Assembly (NCBI RefSeq): GCF_005893125.1 | Contig: NZ_VCJS01000071.1 | Location: 1-57,806, forward strand | Reading direction: 5' to 3' | From: Nonomuraea basaltis | GTDB lineage: Bacteria; Actinomycetota; Actinomycetes; Streptosporangiales; Streptosporangiaceae | Length of the DNA: 57,806 nt | Part shown: positions 1-9,039 of the stretch, piece by piece | Layout: each line of letters begins with the position of its first letter | Numbering within the stretch: position 1 is the stretch's first letter | Program-made: the position numbers and the translations under genes | Notes under the pieces: model-generated | Seen by the model: only the letters and a program-made list of their open reading frames with translations | Database searches by the model: none | Told to the model about the DNA's origin: nothing

Positions 1-3000
1 CCCGGCCCCCGGCCGGCAGCCGCCCGGCCGCCCCGGCCAGCGCGAGAGCGCCCACCGCCAGGACCAGCGACAGCCGCGCCGGATCGACCGCCGACAGCCC
101 CAGGGCGATCAGCCACGACACCAGCGCCGTCCCGCCCACCGGCCCGGCGACGGCCCCGGGCAGGGCCGGCAGCGCGGCGGCCCGCGACAACAGCACCGCT
201 ACCAGCAGCAGCACCAGCGCCGCGTTCTCGGTGCCGAGCCCGCCGCCGAGCGCCGCGGCCACGCTCTCGGCCCCGACGGCCAGCCCGGTCACGGTCGAGG
301 CAACGCCGGTGACCGGCGAGCCCTTGCCCCGGATCGCGCAGAGCACCCCGGTCACCACGATCGCCGCCAGCACCGCGAGCGTCGCCGTACGGTCGGCCAG
401 CGACCAGGAGACGGCCAGCGTCGCCGTCCACAGGCTCGCGCTGCCCGCCGCCGACCGGCTCACCGCCGACCAGAGCGCGAGCCCCGCCGTGAGCGCGACG
501 AGGAAGGCCAGCGCCGCCCAGTACGGCAGGTCCGCCGCCACCGGCAACGTCGTGGCCGCCAGCGGGAACGCGACCCTGGCCACCCCCATCGCGGCCGGCC
601 TGCCCCAGCGCGCCCACGCGGCGAACGTCCCCGCGACGCCCGCCAGCACCAGAACGGGCAGCAGCATCGGCTGCTCCTGCCACGGCCCCGAGGGGCTGAC
701 CGCCTCCCGGGCCCCTTCCGCCGCACCGGCCCAGGCGTTCGTCAACCATCCGTACGGGCCCACGAGCGCCGGTACGACGGCCTTGCTCACCGGCAGCGGC
801 GCGAGCGCGGCCAGCACGCAGGCCTCGGCCACCGCCGCCGTCCGCCACGGGCCCCTGGGCCGCCGCCACGCCGAGGCCGCCGCCAGCACCGCGCCGACCG
901 CCAGCACGAGTGCCAGCCATTCGCCGCGCACGTCCTGCTGCCCGAGCGCGAACAGCCCCACCGCCACGGCCGCCGTCTCGACCGCCGCACGCCCGCCCGG
1001 CCTGATCATCCTGGTGAGCCGGTCCAGGACGCCGAGCGCGAGGGCGGCGCCTGTGCGGCGCGCCCGTACGACGGCGGTGGCCAGCCTGCGCGACGGCCGC
1101 GTCACGACCAGCGTCGCCGCCCGCACGCCGAGCAGCGCGAACGCCGCCCCGAGACCGTCGGCGAACAGGCCCCAGGCGAGCAGGCCCGCCGCCAGCGTCG
1201 CCCCGGCGCCGCCCATGGCCTGCACCGCCCTCGGCCGGGCGGCGACGGCACAGGCCAGCAGGACCACCATGAGCCCGCCCGCGACGCCGACGGTGGCCTG
1301 CCGATCAGCCAGCGCCCAGCACATCGCCAGCACGGCCAGGTATCCGCCCGTCCACAGCGCCGCCCCGCCGGGATGCGCCAACGCCTCCGTTCGGCCATCG
1401 GCCCTGTGGGACACGGCTTCCGTCTCACAGACGGCGGTGGTGCCGGTCGCCTGGGCTGTCGCGGGCCGGCGGGCGGCCGTGAGGAGGAGGGCACCGGTCA
1501 GGGCCACGAGCACCGCCAGCGCCGCCTCGTACGGCATGCCTGTCGCCACCGGCGCCGTGAGCACCGCCAGCAGGCCGAAGACCAGGCAGAGCGTGCGCCG
1601 GAGCCCGGACGTCCACATCTCACCCCGGGGCGGCACGAGCGCCAGACCCAGCGCGACGGCGCCCATCACCGCCGGAGCGGCCGGCGTGTCGTCCCATCGG
1701 ACGCCATGAGGCCCCAGCACGTTCGCGGCGTGGCCGCCGGCCCCGGACCAGATCGACCCCACCCAGCTCAGCGGGGTGAGCGCGGCCGCGCCCACGGCGT
1801 GCGCCTGCCAACCGGCCGACACGGCCAGAGTCAGCACGGCACCTGTGCGTACGCCGTCGCGCAGCCGTACCGGGAGCATGAGCGTGGCGGCGAGGATCAG
1901 GCAGGCGCCGCCCGCGAAGACGGCGGCCTGCCACGAGCCGGGCACCATCGACGCGGGCACCAGGCAAACGGCTCCCGTCGCGGCGAGACACGCGCAGGCA
2001 GCGATCAGCAGGCGTCCCGCCCGGCCGCGCGTCGCGGCCGCCCACAGCATCGCCACCGCGGAGGCGGCGGCCAGGACGAGGGCCGCGACCGGCAGGGGCA
2101 CGGGCGGCTCGGGGAGGTGGCCACCGGCGACCTCCGCGACCACCAGGAACGCGATCTCGCCGGTCCCGAGCACCCAGGCGAGGGAGCCCGCGACGGCCGT
2201 GGTCACGTACTCGGCGGCGGCCCGCGCCCGCCGGGCCGCCTGCCAGAGAGCCAGGTCGAAGGCGGCCGTGACGACCAGCGCCGCGGCGAGCCAGGCGTGT
2301 CCGGCGAAGGAGAGGGAGCCGTTGTCCATGGCCAGCCCGGCCAGCGGGAGCGGCGTCTGAGCCAGCACGATCGCGACCGGTACGGGAAGGCGCAGCGGTG
2401 CCCACCACGAGTACAGCGCCCACCCCACGGCCAGCGCGGCACCGCCGAGGGCGAATCCCCACAGCGGGTCCAGCCCCGGCGCGGCGGAGGGGCCGCCGTC
2501 GTCGAAGACCTGCATGATCGCGACGCCGTCCAGCGGGATCAGCACGAGGCCGATCAGCGCCACCGTCTCGGCGGTCGCGACCAGACGCCGGCGTGCCAGC
2601 AACCAGGGAGCGGCCAGCACTCCGAGCGTGAACACGCTCAGTATGAGCGCCCGTAGCGCCGGCACCTGCCAGCTCACCAGCGTGAACGCCACGGCGGCGA
2701 TCGACAGCAGCACGCCGCCGAGCAGCAATAACACGTTCTGCACCGCCCGATGCGACAGATCACGCCGGGGCACTCGCCCGGCGCCGTCCGTCGGTCCGGC
2801 GCCGTCCGCCCGCTCGGCGGCATCCGTCCCTTCCGCGCCGGAGGCACGGTGCGCGTCGCTCGCGCCCTGCGCCGTGTCCGCGCCCTGCCTGCTCCGGTGC
2901 CCAACAGTGCCCCTCGCGCCGGGGACCGCGGTCACCATCGGCCCCTCAGCCGCGTCCTCGACAGCGGCCGTCAGTGCGGCGGTCATGGCGTCGGTGCCGG

Positions 3001-3229
3001 TGGTCCTTGCGGCGGCTGCTGCTGTCGCCGTGCGCATGCGGGTGAGGGCGTCGTCGCGGCGCTTCAGCAGCTCGGTACGGCGTTCCTCCAGCCGGTTCAG
3101 CGCGGCGGCGGCGGCGCGGTAGTCAGCGGCGGCCGGCCCGCGCAGGAGCAGGTGGCACTTGGGGCAGGCAGCAGCGGGCGGCGCGCCGGGCAGGACAGCG
3201 GCGCAGCCGGGGCAGATCGGCCAGTCCAT
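1..3229 (-). CDS. Large zinc-ribbon polytopic membrane protein, SCO7613 C-terminal-domain type (3' end outside window)
   Basis: The reading frame from ATG at 3229 stays open to the window edge, giving about 1076 codons without a stop. Residues 1-30 form a zinc ribbon with two Cys-Pro-x-x-Cys knuckles (CPGC and CPKC). A coiled, basic stretch (about 38-65) and a low-complexity linker follow, then many hydrophobic segments from about residue 165 to the edge, including LLLLGGVLLSIAAVAF-like helices. This is the layout of actinobacterial membrane proteins annotated with an SCO7613 C-terminal domain; their function is unknown. The C-terminus is missing, so the helix count is incomplete. I checked the frame at four places and found it open. 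Alternating A/L/V-rich helices make all other frames here look open too, but those are shadows. Confidence 0.8.
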   Translation of the reverse strand, partial: MDWPICPGCAAVLPGAPPAAACPKCHLLLRGPAAADYRAAAAALNRLEERRTELLKRRDDALTRMRTATAAAAARTTGTDAMTAALTAAVEDAAEGPMVTAVPGARGTVGHRSRQGADTAQGASDAHRASGAEGTDAAERADGAGPTDGAGRVPRRDLSHRAVQNVLLLLGGVLLSIAAVAFTLVSWQVPALRALILSVFTLGVLAAPWLLARRRLVATAETVALIGLVLIPLDGVAIMQVFDDGGPSAAPGLDPLWGFALGGAALAVGWALYSWWAPLRLPVPVAIVLAQTPLPLAGLAMDNGSLSFAGHAWLAAALVVTAAFDLALWQAARRARAAAEYVTTAVAGSLAWVLGTGEIAFLVVAEVAGGHLPEPPVPLPVAALVLAAASAVAMLWAAATRGRAGRLLIAACACLAATGAVCLVPASMVPGSWQAAVFAGGACLILAATLMLPVRLRDGVRTGAVLTLAVSAGWQAHAVGAAALTPLSWVGSIWSGAGGHAANVLGPHGVRWDDTPAAPAVMGAVALGLALVPPRGEMWTSGLRRTLCLVFGLLAVLTAPVATGMPYEAALAVLVALTGALLLTAARRPATAQATGTTAVCETEAVSHRADGRTEALAHPGGAALWTGGYLAVLAMCWALADRQATVGVAGGLMVVLLACAVAARPRAVQAMGGAGATLAAGLLAWGLFADGLGAAFALLGVRAATLVVTRPSRRLATAVVRARRTGAALALGVLDRLTRMIRPGGRAAVETAAVAVGLFALGQQDVRGEWLALVLAVGAVLAAASAWRRPRGPWRTAAVAEACVLAALAPLPVSKAVVPALVGPYGWLTNAWAGAAEGAREAVSPSGPWQEQPMLLPVLVLAGVAGTFAAWARWGRPAAMGVARVAFPLAATTLPVAADLPYWAALAFLVALTAGLALWSAVSRSAAGSASLWTATLAVSWSLADRTATLAVLAAIVVTGVLCAIRGKGSPVTGVASTVTGLAVGAESVAAALGGGLGTENAALVLLLVAVLLSRAAALPALPGAVAGPVGGTALVSWLIALGLSAVDPARLSLVLAVGALALAGAAGRLPAGGR

Positions 3230-3338
3230 GCGGTGAGACCTCGCGAAGATCGGTTATGCACGAGACCTTGCCGCACAAATCACGCATTGTCTGGTAATCA
3301 GAAAAGTCGCTGCCCGGTTGTAATTCGAAGTCGCCATA

Positions 3339-3366
3339 GGCCCCACGGTCTTCCCGGACCGGGGCC
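3339..3366 (-). terminator. Hairpin downstream of the FCD regulator
   Basis: GGCCCC (3339-3344) pairs with GGGGCC (3361-3366), and GGTC with GACC inside it. It lies a few bases past the stop of the minus-strand regulator. No U-run follows, so this is a GC-rich terminator candidate only. Confidence 0.45.
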
Positions 3367-3373
3367 AGATCCG

Positions 3374-4033
3374 TCAGAGGTCGCGTTCCTGCTGGTCGAG
3401 GATGGCGACGGACACCGCGACCGCCCTGGCCGGATCCCCGTCCTCGATCGCCCGCAGCAGGTGCTCGTGCGAGCTGTCCGGATCCAGCGCCGCCTCCTCC
3501 TTATCCCGCACGCTGTCCCGCAGCGCGTCGCTCATGCTGCGATAGAGGTCTCCGAGCAGCGCGTTGTGCGCGGCGTCCGCCACCAGCAGATGGAAGTCGA
3601 CGTCCGCGTCCGCGAACCCGTCGAGGTCGCCCGCCCGCCCGGCCGCGTCCCGGCGGGCCAGCGTCTCGCGCATCGCGACGAGGTCCTCCTCGGTGCGCCG
3701 GCCCGCCGCCAGCCGGGCCGCCACCAGATCGAGCCCGCGGCGTACGTCGATGATGTCCATGGCGGCCGCCGTGTCGAGCCGGCGGCGCAGCGCGACCTTG
3801 GACTCGTCGGTGGCGGTGACGTACGTGCCGTCACCCTGCCGCGTGTGCAGCAGACCGGCATGGGCGAGCACTCGGACCGCCTCGCGTACGGACAGCCTGC
3901 TCATGCCCAGGCTCTGGGCGAGCTGGCTCTCCGAAGGGATCTTCGTGCCGACCGGCCACGTCCCGCGGGCGATCTCCCGGCGGAGCTCGTCGATGGCGGA
4001 ATCGACGAGCGAGGTCCGAGCGACGTTTCGCAT
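3374..4033 (-). CDS. GntR-family transcriptional regulator with FCD ligand domain
   Basis: A 219-residue protein of normal length for the FadR (FCD) subfamily. Residues about 8-75 are the winged helix-turn-helix, with the typical IPSESQLAQSLGMSRLSVREA recognition region and the GDGTYV wing. Residues about 95-215 are the all-alpha FCD domain; the D-x3-H type metal-site pattern is seen in VDFHLLVADAAHN, with a second His in SHEHLL. FCD regulators bind small organic acids and usually repress a neighbouring catabolic operon. The neighbours here (an ADP-ribosylglycohydrolase upstream, a membrane protein downstream) do not reveal the ligand. A perfect 12-bp palindrome sits 21 bp upstream of the start and could be its own operator. 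Confidence 0.9.
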   Translation of the reverse strand: MRNVARTSLVDSAIDELRREIARGTWPVGTKIPSESQLAQSLGMSRLSVREAVRVLAHAGLLHTRQGDGTYVTATDESKVALRRRLDTAAAMDIIDVRRGLDLVAARLAAGRRTEEDLVAMRETLARRDAAGRAGDLDGFADADVDFHLLVADAAHNALLGDLYRSMSDALRDSVRDKEEAALDPDSSHEHLLRAIEDGDPARAVAVSVAILDQQERDL

Positions 4034-4053
4034 TCACCCTCTTCTCATCCAGC

Positions 4054-4065
4054 TGGGAATTCCCA
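4054..4065. promoter_or_regulatory. Palindrome TGGGAATTCCCA, candidate autoregulatory operator
   Basis: A self-complementary 12-mer lies between the ADP-ribosylglycohydrolase stop and the FCD regulator start. GntR/FCD proteins bind short palindromes close to their own promoters; the link to this site is inference from position. Confidence 0.4.
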
Positions 4066-4092
4066 CCCTAAGCGCTGCCGGCGAAGATCCGA

Positions 4093-5127
4093 TCAGGTCA
4101 GCTCGGCGGCCAGACGCTCGATCGTGTCGCGGCCCTCCAGCGGGCGCAGCCAGGCGGCGGGCAGGGCCGCGGCGCCGTGCAGCGTGCCCAGGAGGTTGCC
4201 GCACACGGAGCCGGTCGAGTCGCTGTCGCCCGAGTGGTTGACCGAGAGCAGCAGCGCCCGTTCGACGGAGGGCTCGGCGAGGGCGCAGTACACGCCGATG
4301 GCCAGCGCCTCCTCCGCGACCCAGGCGCCGCCCAGCGACTCCGCCCGTTCCGGGGAGGGCGGCCCCTCGGCCGCCCGTGCCAGTGCCGCGCGCAGTGCCT
4401 CCGTGGTCTCCTCGTGCGCCGGGTAGCCGGTCAGCAGGTCGAGGGCGCGGTGGACGGCGGGCTCCAGCGCCTCGCCCGCCATCAGGTACGCGATGATCGC
4501 CGCGAACGCCCCCGCCGCCAGGTATCCCGTCGGGTGCCCGTGGGTGATCTGCGCGCACGCCGCCGCCAGCTCGAACGCCTCGCGCGCATCCCGCTCGGCC
4601 AGGCCGAACGGGGCCGAGCGCATCACGGTGCCGCAGCCCTTCGAGTCCGGGTTCACCGGCCCCGGCTCGCCCGGCGCCGACGGCCCCGGGAAGTGCCGGT
4701 GCAGCCCCGACAGGCAGGCGTTGCCGGGTGCACGGCGGGAGTACAGCCAGCCCTCCTCCCGCAGCAGCCCCGTCCGGTGGGGGAGGTCGGCGGGCGGGGG
4801 AGTGCGGTGGTTCTGGGTGTCGAGCCAGCGCAGGTACGCCTGCCGTACCGACTCCACCACCGCCTCCCGCGCGTCGCCCGCTCCCGCGGCCGATGATCGG
4901 CTAGCGTGATCAGCGCGGATGAGGCCCTCGACGGTGAAGAGGGTCATCTGGGTGTCGTCGGTGATGAGGCCGGTATTACCCCGCCAATCAGCGACATATC
5001 CGGAAATGCCGTCCGTGCCGTGATGTTTGCGGATCTCCCGCAACGACTGGAACTCGATCGGCGCCCCGAGTGCGTCACCGATCGCGCCGCCGAGGAGGCA
5101 GCCCCGGACTCGATCCTGAACATCCAT
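4093..5127 (-). CDS. ADP-ribosylglycohydrolase family protein
   Basis: A 344-residue protein of the DraG/ARH fold, which removes ADP-ribose from proteins or small molecules using two Mg ions. The signature GAIGDALGAPIEF is at residues about 14-26, ITDDTQMTLF around residue 60 and the C-terminal metal site HSGDSDSTGSVCGNLLG around 296-312; the clustered Asp residues are all present. I chose ATG 5127 over an upstream in-frame start at 5205 because the family motif begins a few residues after it and the longer form would overlap the divergent peptidase start. The gene is followed 59 bp later by an FCD regulator on the same strand. Substrate unknown. Confidence 0.88.
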   Translation of the reverse strand: MDVQDRVRGCLLGGAIGDALGAPIEFQSLREIRKHHGTDGISGYVADWRGNTGLITDDTQMTLFTVEGLIRADHASRSSAAGAGDAREAVVESVRQAYLRWLDTQNHRTPPPADLPHRTGLLREEGWLYSRRAPGNACLSGLHRHFPGPSAPGEPGPVNPDSKGCGTVMRSAPFGLAERDAREAFELAAACAQITHGHPTGYLAAGAFAAIIAYLMAGEALEPAVHRALDLLTGYPAHEETTEALRAALARAAEGPPSPERAESLGGAWVAEEALAIGVYCALAEPSVERALLLSVNHSGDSDSTGSVCGNLLGTLHGAAALPAAWLRPLEGRDTIERLAAELT

Positions 5128-5198
5128 ACCCGGATCTTGCCAGCTTCCGGGCCGTCTGAGAGATTGCGGTGTATTTCCCACAGCCACGGAGGTCACGC

Positions 5199-7121
5199 GT
5201 GCCACAATTACGCCCGGCCCTCATCGCCGTCGCCCTCACCCTGGCGATCGCGACCCCGGCCCAGGCCACGGCCGGATCCACCATCAAGATCGAGAACGGC
5301 CGTACGCAGCCGGTCTTCTCCTATGCGGACGCGGTCCGCGAGCACGTGTACGTCGAGTCCACCGTCGACAGCGACCTGGACGGCAGGCTCGACAAGGTAC
5401 GCGTGGACATCGTCAGGCCCAAGGAGTCCGGCCCGGGACTCAAGGTGCCGGTGATCATCGACGAGAGTCCGTACTACGACAACTCGGGCCGCGGCAACGA
5501 GGCGGAACGGAAGGTGTACGACGCCGCCGGAAATGTCGTAAAATTCCCGCTCTTCTATGACAACTACTTCGTCCCCCGCGGCTACGCCGTCCTCAACGTC
5601 GACATGCTCGGCACCACCAGGTCGGAGGGCTGCCCGGACATCGGCGGCAAGGCCGACGTGCTGGGCGGCAAGGCCGTCATCGACTGGCTGAACGGCCGCG
5701 CCAAGGCCGTCAAGGCCGACGGCACCCCGGCCGTGGCCGACTGGACGACCGGTAAGGCCGCCATGATCGGCAAGTCGTACGACGGCACCTTGGCCAACGC
5801 CGTCGCCGCGACCGGCGTCGAGGGGCTGAAGACGATCGTGCCGATCTCGGCGATCAGCTCCTGGTACAAGTACCAGCGCTCGAACGGCGTGATCTACAAC
5901 TACGACTACGCCTCCTGGCTGGCGAACTACGTCGACACCGACCCCGAGCCCAAGTGTCAGCCGGTGCGCGACAAGATGGACGCCGAGGACGGCGACGACA
6001 CGGGGAACCACAACCCGTTCTGGGCCGAGCGCGACTACATCCAGGGCCTGCTCGGCGACGTCTCCAAGGTGAAGGCCAGCGTCTTCGTCGTCCACACGGT
6101 CAACGACCTCAACGTCAAGCCGGACAACTTCTCCGTGTGGTGGAAGGCCCTGGCCGACCGGAACGTGCCGCGCAAGATCTGGGTCGGCCAGACCCAGCAC
6201 GTGGACCCGTTCGACTTCGAGGGCCGCAGAGCGCTCTGGGTGGACACCCTGCACCGCTGGTTCGACTACTGGCTGCACGGCGTACGCAACGGGATCACTG
6301 GTGAGCCCCGCGCCGACGTCGAGATCGGCCCGGCCAAGTGGATCAGCCAGCGCGACTGGCCGGCGCCGTTCGCGGCCAAGGCGTCGCTGCGCCCCGCGCC
6401 CGACGGCTCGCTCGGCCTCAGGCCCGCCGCCAGGAACAGCACCGCCTCCTTCACCGACGTCGCCATGAGCGAGAACGCGATGGTGGCCGACGTCGGCACG
6501 GCGAACCCGGGACGGGTGGCGTTCACCACGGGCGCGCTCCCGCTCGACCTGCGCCTGTCCGGCACGCCCACCGCCGACCTGCGGGTCAAGCTGGACAAGC
6601 CCACCTCCAACCTGACCGCCCTGCTCGTCGACTTCGGCGAGGACACCCGCGTCGACTGGCGACGCGGCCAGGGCATCACCACGCTCGCCGAGGAGGACTG
6701 CCACGGCGAGAGCACCACGGCCGACGACGCCTGCTACAAGAAGGTCGTCACGAACGTGGCCACCCGGCCGCTGGAGATCGTCGCCCGCGGCTGGATCGAC
6801 GTGCAGAACCGCGACTCGCTCAGCCAGGCCACCCCGCTGCCCGCCGGCACGTATGGCACGGTCAAGTGGCTGACGCTGCCGCAGGACTACACGTTCAAGA
6901 AGGGCCACAGGATCGGCCTGGTGATCGCTGGCACGGACTCGACCTACAGTGACGAGACCGGAACCGGCGCCAACGTCACCGTCGACCTGGCCAGGAGCAG
7001 CGTCGTCGTGCCGTTCGTCCTGGGCACGCCGCTGGCCGACGTCCCGCAGGACAAGGCCAGGTTCCACGGGCCGGACCGGATCGAGCTGCCGCAGCCGGAG
7101 CCCGAGTTCCAGTTCTTCTAG
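5199..7121 (+). CDS. Secreted Xaa-Pro dipeptidyl-peptidase / S15 family acyl hydrolase
   Basis: A 640-residue protein of the CocE/PepX (S15) serine hydrolase family. GTG 5199 is preferred to the in-frame codon at 5169 because GGAGG (5188-5192) sits six bases before it. Residues 1-27 look like a Sec signal peptide ending PAQATA. The nucleophile elbow GKSYDGT puts the catalytic Ser at residue 193; a His in GQTQHVDPF fits the triad. The C-terminal half (about 430-640) is the jelly-roll X-Pro_DPP_C domain. The product is expected outside the membrane, cleaving Xaa-Pro dipeptides or related esters. It stands alone, divergent from the ADP-ribosylglycohydrolase and convergent with the sigma-like gene. 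Confidence 0.88.
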   Translation: MPQLRPALIAVALTLAIATPAQATAGSTIKIENGRTQPVFSYADAVREHVYVESTVDSDLDGRLDKVRVDIVRPKESGPGLKVPVIIDESPYYDNSGRGNEAERKVYDAAGNVVKFPLFYDNYFVPRGYAVLNVDMLGTTRSEGCPDIGGKADVLGGKAVIDWLNGRAKAVKADGTPAVADWTTGKAAMIGKSYDGTLANAVAATGVEGLKTIVPISAISSWYKYQRSNGVIYNYDYASWLANYVDTDPEPKCQPVRDKMDAEDGDDTGNHNPFWAERDYIQGLLGDVSKVKASVFVVHTVNDLNVKPDNFSVWWKALADRNVPRKIWVGQTQHVDPFDFEGRRALWVDTLHRWFDYWLHGVRNGITGEPRADVEIGPAKWISQRDWPAPFAAKASLRPAPDGSLGLRPAARNSTASFTDVAMSENAMVADVGTANPGRVAFTTGALPLDLRLSGTPTADLRVKLDKPTSNLTALLVDFGEDTRVDWRRGQGITTLAEEDCHGESTTADDACYKKVVTNVATRPLEIVARGWIDVQNRDSLSQATPLPAGTYGTVKWLTLPQDYTFKKGHRIGLVIAGTDSTYSDETGTGANVTVDLARSSVVVPFVLGTPLADVPQDKARFHGPDRIELPQPEPEFQFF

Positions 7122-7132
7122 CCCGCCCACGG

Positions 7133-7156
7133 CCTCGGGCTCTCCGGAGCCCGGGG
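7133..7156. terminator. Bidirectional hairpin between convergent genes
   Basis: CCTCGGGCTC (7133-7142) pairs with GAGCCCGGGG (7147-7156) across a 4-base loop, in the 39-bp gap between the S15 peptidase and the converging sigma-like gene. No U-run. Confidence 0.6.
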
Positions 7157-7160
7157 CCCC

Positions 7161-9002
7161 CTACCGGCAGTTGCTCCAGGTGACGCCGTCGCGCGAGTCG
7201 AGCATCAGCACGCCCTTGTCCCTGGCGACGGTCCAGGCCACGTTCAGGGTCAGGGTGCCCTTCCCGGCGGTCGTGCCGCCGGTGCGGGTGCCGTCGCCGG
7301 TGGTCCGGCCGGCCCACCGGACGACGATCTTCCCGCGGTGGACGCTCGGCCGCGTGCCGCAGCCCGGCCGGTCGGCGGGCGCGCGCACCCGGAACCTCGT
7401 GCCCGACACGACGATGCCGTCCGTGCCGGTGGCCGAGGTGATCGTGCAGCGCCCCGTGCACGACAGCGAGAACGACCCGGTACGCTCCGCCCCCAGCCGC
7501 ACCGACGCCGGTGACAGCCGCGCCACCGGCGGCGCGGGCCTGGGCAGGTCCATCTTCCTGGGCACGCTCGCCAGCCCCGAGCGGGCGGCGGCGGTGGCCT
7601 CGGCCACCCAGCGCGACGGCTCCTCCAGCAGGACGCTCGTCCGCGAGGCGGCCTTGGTGATCGTGGCCGGGTGCTCGCGGGCGTTGAGCAGCGCCCACAC
7701 CAGCCCGGCCGCCAGCAGGCCCACGCCCAGGACCAGCCCGAGCCTGGCCACGGCCCGGATCGGCGCGCCGGTCTCGGGATCGTCGTCGTCCGAGCGGTCC
7801 CGCCAGAACTCCTGCCACTGCGCGCCCTGCAGGGCGGCCGGCTCGCCGTTCAAAGTGATCCCGCCGTACCGGATGATCGCGCCGTTGCGCGGCGGCTCGT
7901 CGCCTGGGGGACCGTTCACCCGGGCGCCGTTGCGGGGCGGCTCGTCGCCCGGGAGAGCGTTCACGTGGGCGCCGTTGCTCTCGCCCCTTAGTGTGGCGCT
8001 GTAGACGAGCTTGTCGCCGTACGCACCGCCGCGGAAGGCCCGCGTCCGGCTCGGCGGCGTGAACGGGTGCCGCCCGCGCACGGCGGGGGCGGCAGGGGGA
8101 TGCTCCTGGTCGGCGGCGGCCGCGCCCGCCGCCGACCAGGGCTTTCCCGGCGTCGCCGTCGTGGGGCCGGCGACCGGGACGGGCGGCGTGGCGTCGGCGA
8201 CCGGTGGGACCGCCGCTGGGCCGGTCTCCATGGGGCCGGTCTCCATCGGGGCGGTCTCCACCAGTGTGCGGGCCTGCACAGGAAAGCCGTCCGCCCGCCA
8301 GAGAGGCCCCTCGCCGGGCAGCGGCTGCGCCGACGCCAGCCGGTTGGGAAGAGTGCCGGGCAACGTCGTGATCGGCAGGCGGCGCAGCAGCGCCCCCGCC
8401 GACATGGTCCTGGGTGCGGCCCGGCAGGTCGCGCAGGACTGGATGTGGCGGCCGATCCTGGCCCTGGCCCGCCGGCCGGGCGCGGTGACCCACGCCGCCA
8501 CCCGCGCCGTCAGATCGGGGCAGCCGTCGCGGGACCGCGCGGCGGCGATCGCGGCGAACCACTCCTCCAGGCCGGCGGCGGCCCGGTCCACGATGGCCCG
8601 CACCTCCGCCGGGTCCAGCTCGAAGATCGCCGCGAGTTCGGGGTCGGCCAGGCCGTGCCGCACGGACAGGTCGAGCAGCTCCCGCTGCGGGCGGTCCAGG
8701 GACAGCAGGGCCTCGGGCAGCAGCTCCGACATGCGGCCGGGGCGGGACCAGGAGCCGATGCTGGCGGGTTTGGCCACGATCGCGCGGTGCGTCCGGGCCA
8801 GCGCGTACAGCCAGGGCCGCCGCAGGGCCGGATCCGTCATGCGATCCGCGTACAGGTGCGCCGTCAGCAGCGCGCCGGCGACGGCCTGCTCGGCGTCGCC
8901 CGCGGCGAGCTCGGTGCGGCAGTAGTCGTAGAGGCGGGCTCCGTGCCTGTCGCACAGGTCACGAATGGCCTGGCGCGCGTCGTCGGACAGGGTTCGCCAC
9001 AT
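7161..9002 (-). CDS. Sigma-70-like N-terminus fused to zinc-finger, transmembrane and BACON-like domains
   Basis: A 613-residue protein with an unusual domain order. Residues about 10-75 resemble ECF sigma region 2, and 100-145 resemble region 4 with an HTH (SLDRPQRELLDLSVRHGLAD). Residues 161-193 carry Cys161 and H186-x3-C190-x2-C193, the zf-HC2 anti-sigma zinc-finger pattern. A Pro/Gly-rich linker follows, holding two 15-residue repeats of the type NGAxVNxxPGDEPPR (near 7880-7975). One transmembrane helix lies at about 416-438, and the last 120 residues form a Cys-containing beta domain that looks BACON-like and extracellular. So a sigma-like module, an anti-sigma-like finger and a surface domain are in one chain. 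A GGAGG site precedes the ATG. Whether it binds RNA polymerase is unknown. Confidence 0.75.
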   Translation of the reverse strand: MWRTLSDDARQAIRDLCDRHGARLYDYCRTELAAGDAEQAVAGALLTAHLYADRMTDPALRRPWLYALARTHRAIVAKPASIGSWSRPGRMSELLPEALLSLDRPQRELLDLSVRHGLADPELAAIFELDPAEVRAIVDRAAAGLEEWFAAIAAARSRDGCPDLTARVAAWVTAPGRRARARIGRHIQSCATCRAAPRTMSAGALLRRLPITTLPGTLPNRLASAQPLPGEGPLWRADGFPVQARTLVETAPMETGPMETGPAAVPPVADATPPVPVAGPTTATPGKPWSAAGAAAADQEHPPAAPAVRGRHPFTPPSRTRAFRGGAYGDKLVYSATLRGESNGAHVNALPGDEPPRNGARVNGPPGDEPPRNGAIIRYGGITLNGEPAALQGAQWQEFWRDRSDDDDPETGAPIRAVARLGLVLGVGLLAAGLVWALLNAREHPATITKAASRTSVLLEEPSRWVAEATAAARSGLASVPRKMDLPRPAPPVARLSPASVRLGAERTGSFSLSCTGRCTITSATGTDGIVVSGTRFRVRAPADRPGCGTRPSVHRGKIVVRWAGRTTGDGTRTGGTTAGKGTLTLNVAWTVARDKGVLMLDSRDGVTWSNCR

Positions 9003-9039
9003 CCGGCGTCACCTCCTCCAAGATCATCGTGGCGGCAGG

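Noticed and set aside
231..2656. Plus-strand and alternate minus-strand frames in the first 3 kb
   Set aside because: All overlap the continuous minus frame from 3229, which has a zinc ribbon and membrane helices.
5208..7130. 640-codon open frame antisense to the S15 peptidase
   Set aside because: Antisense shadow; the plus strand has a signal peptide, active site and ribosome site.
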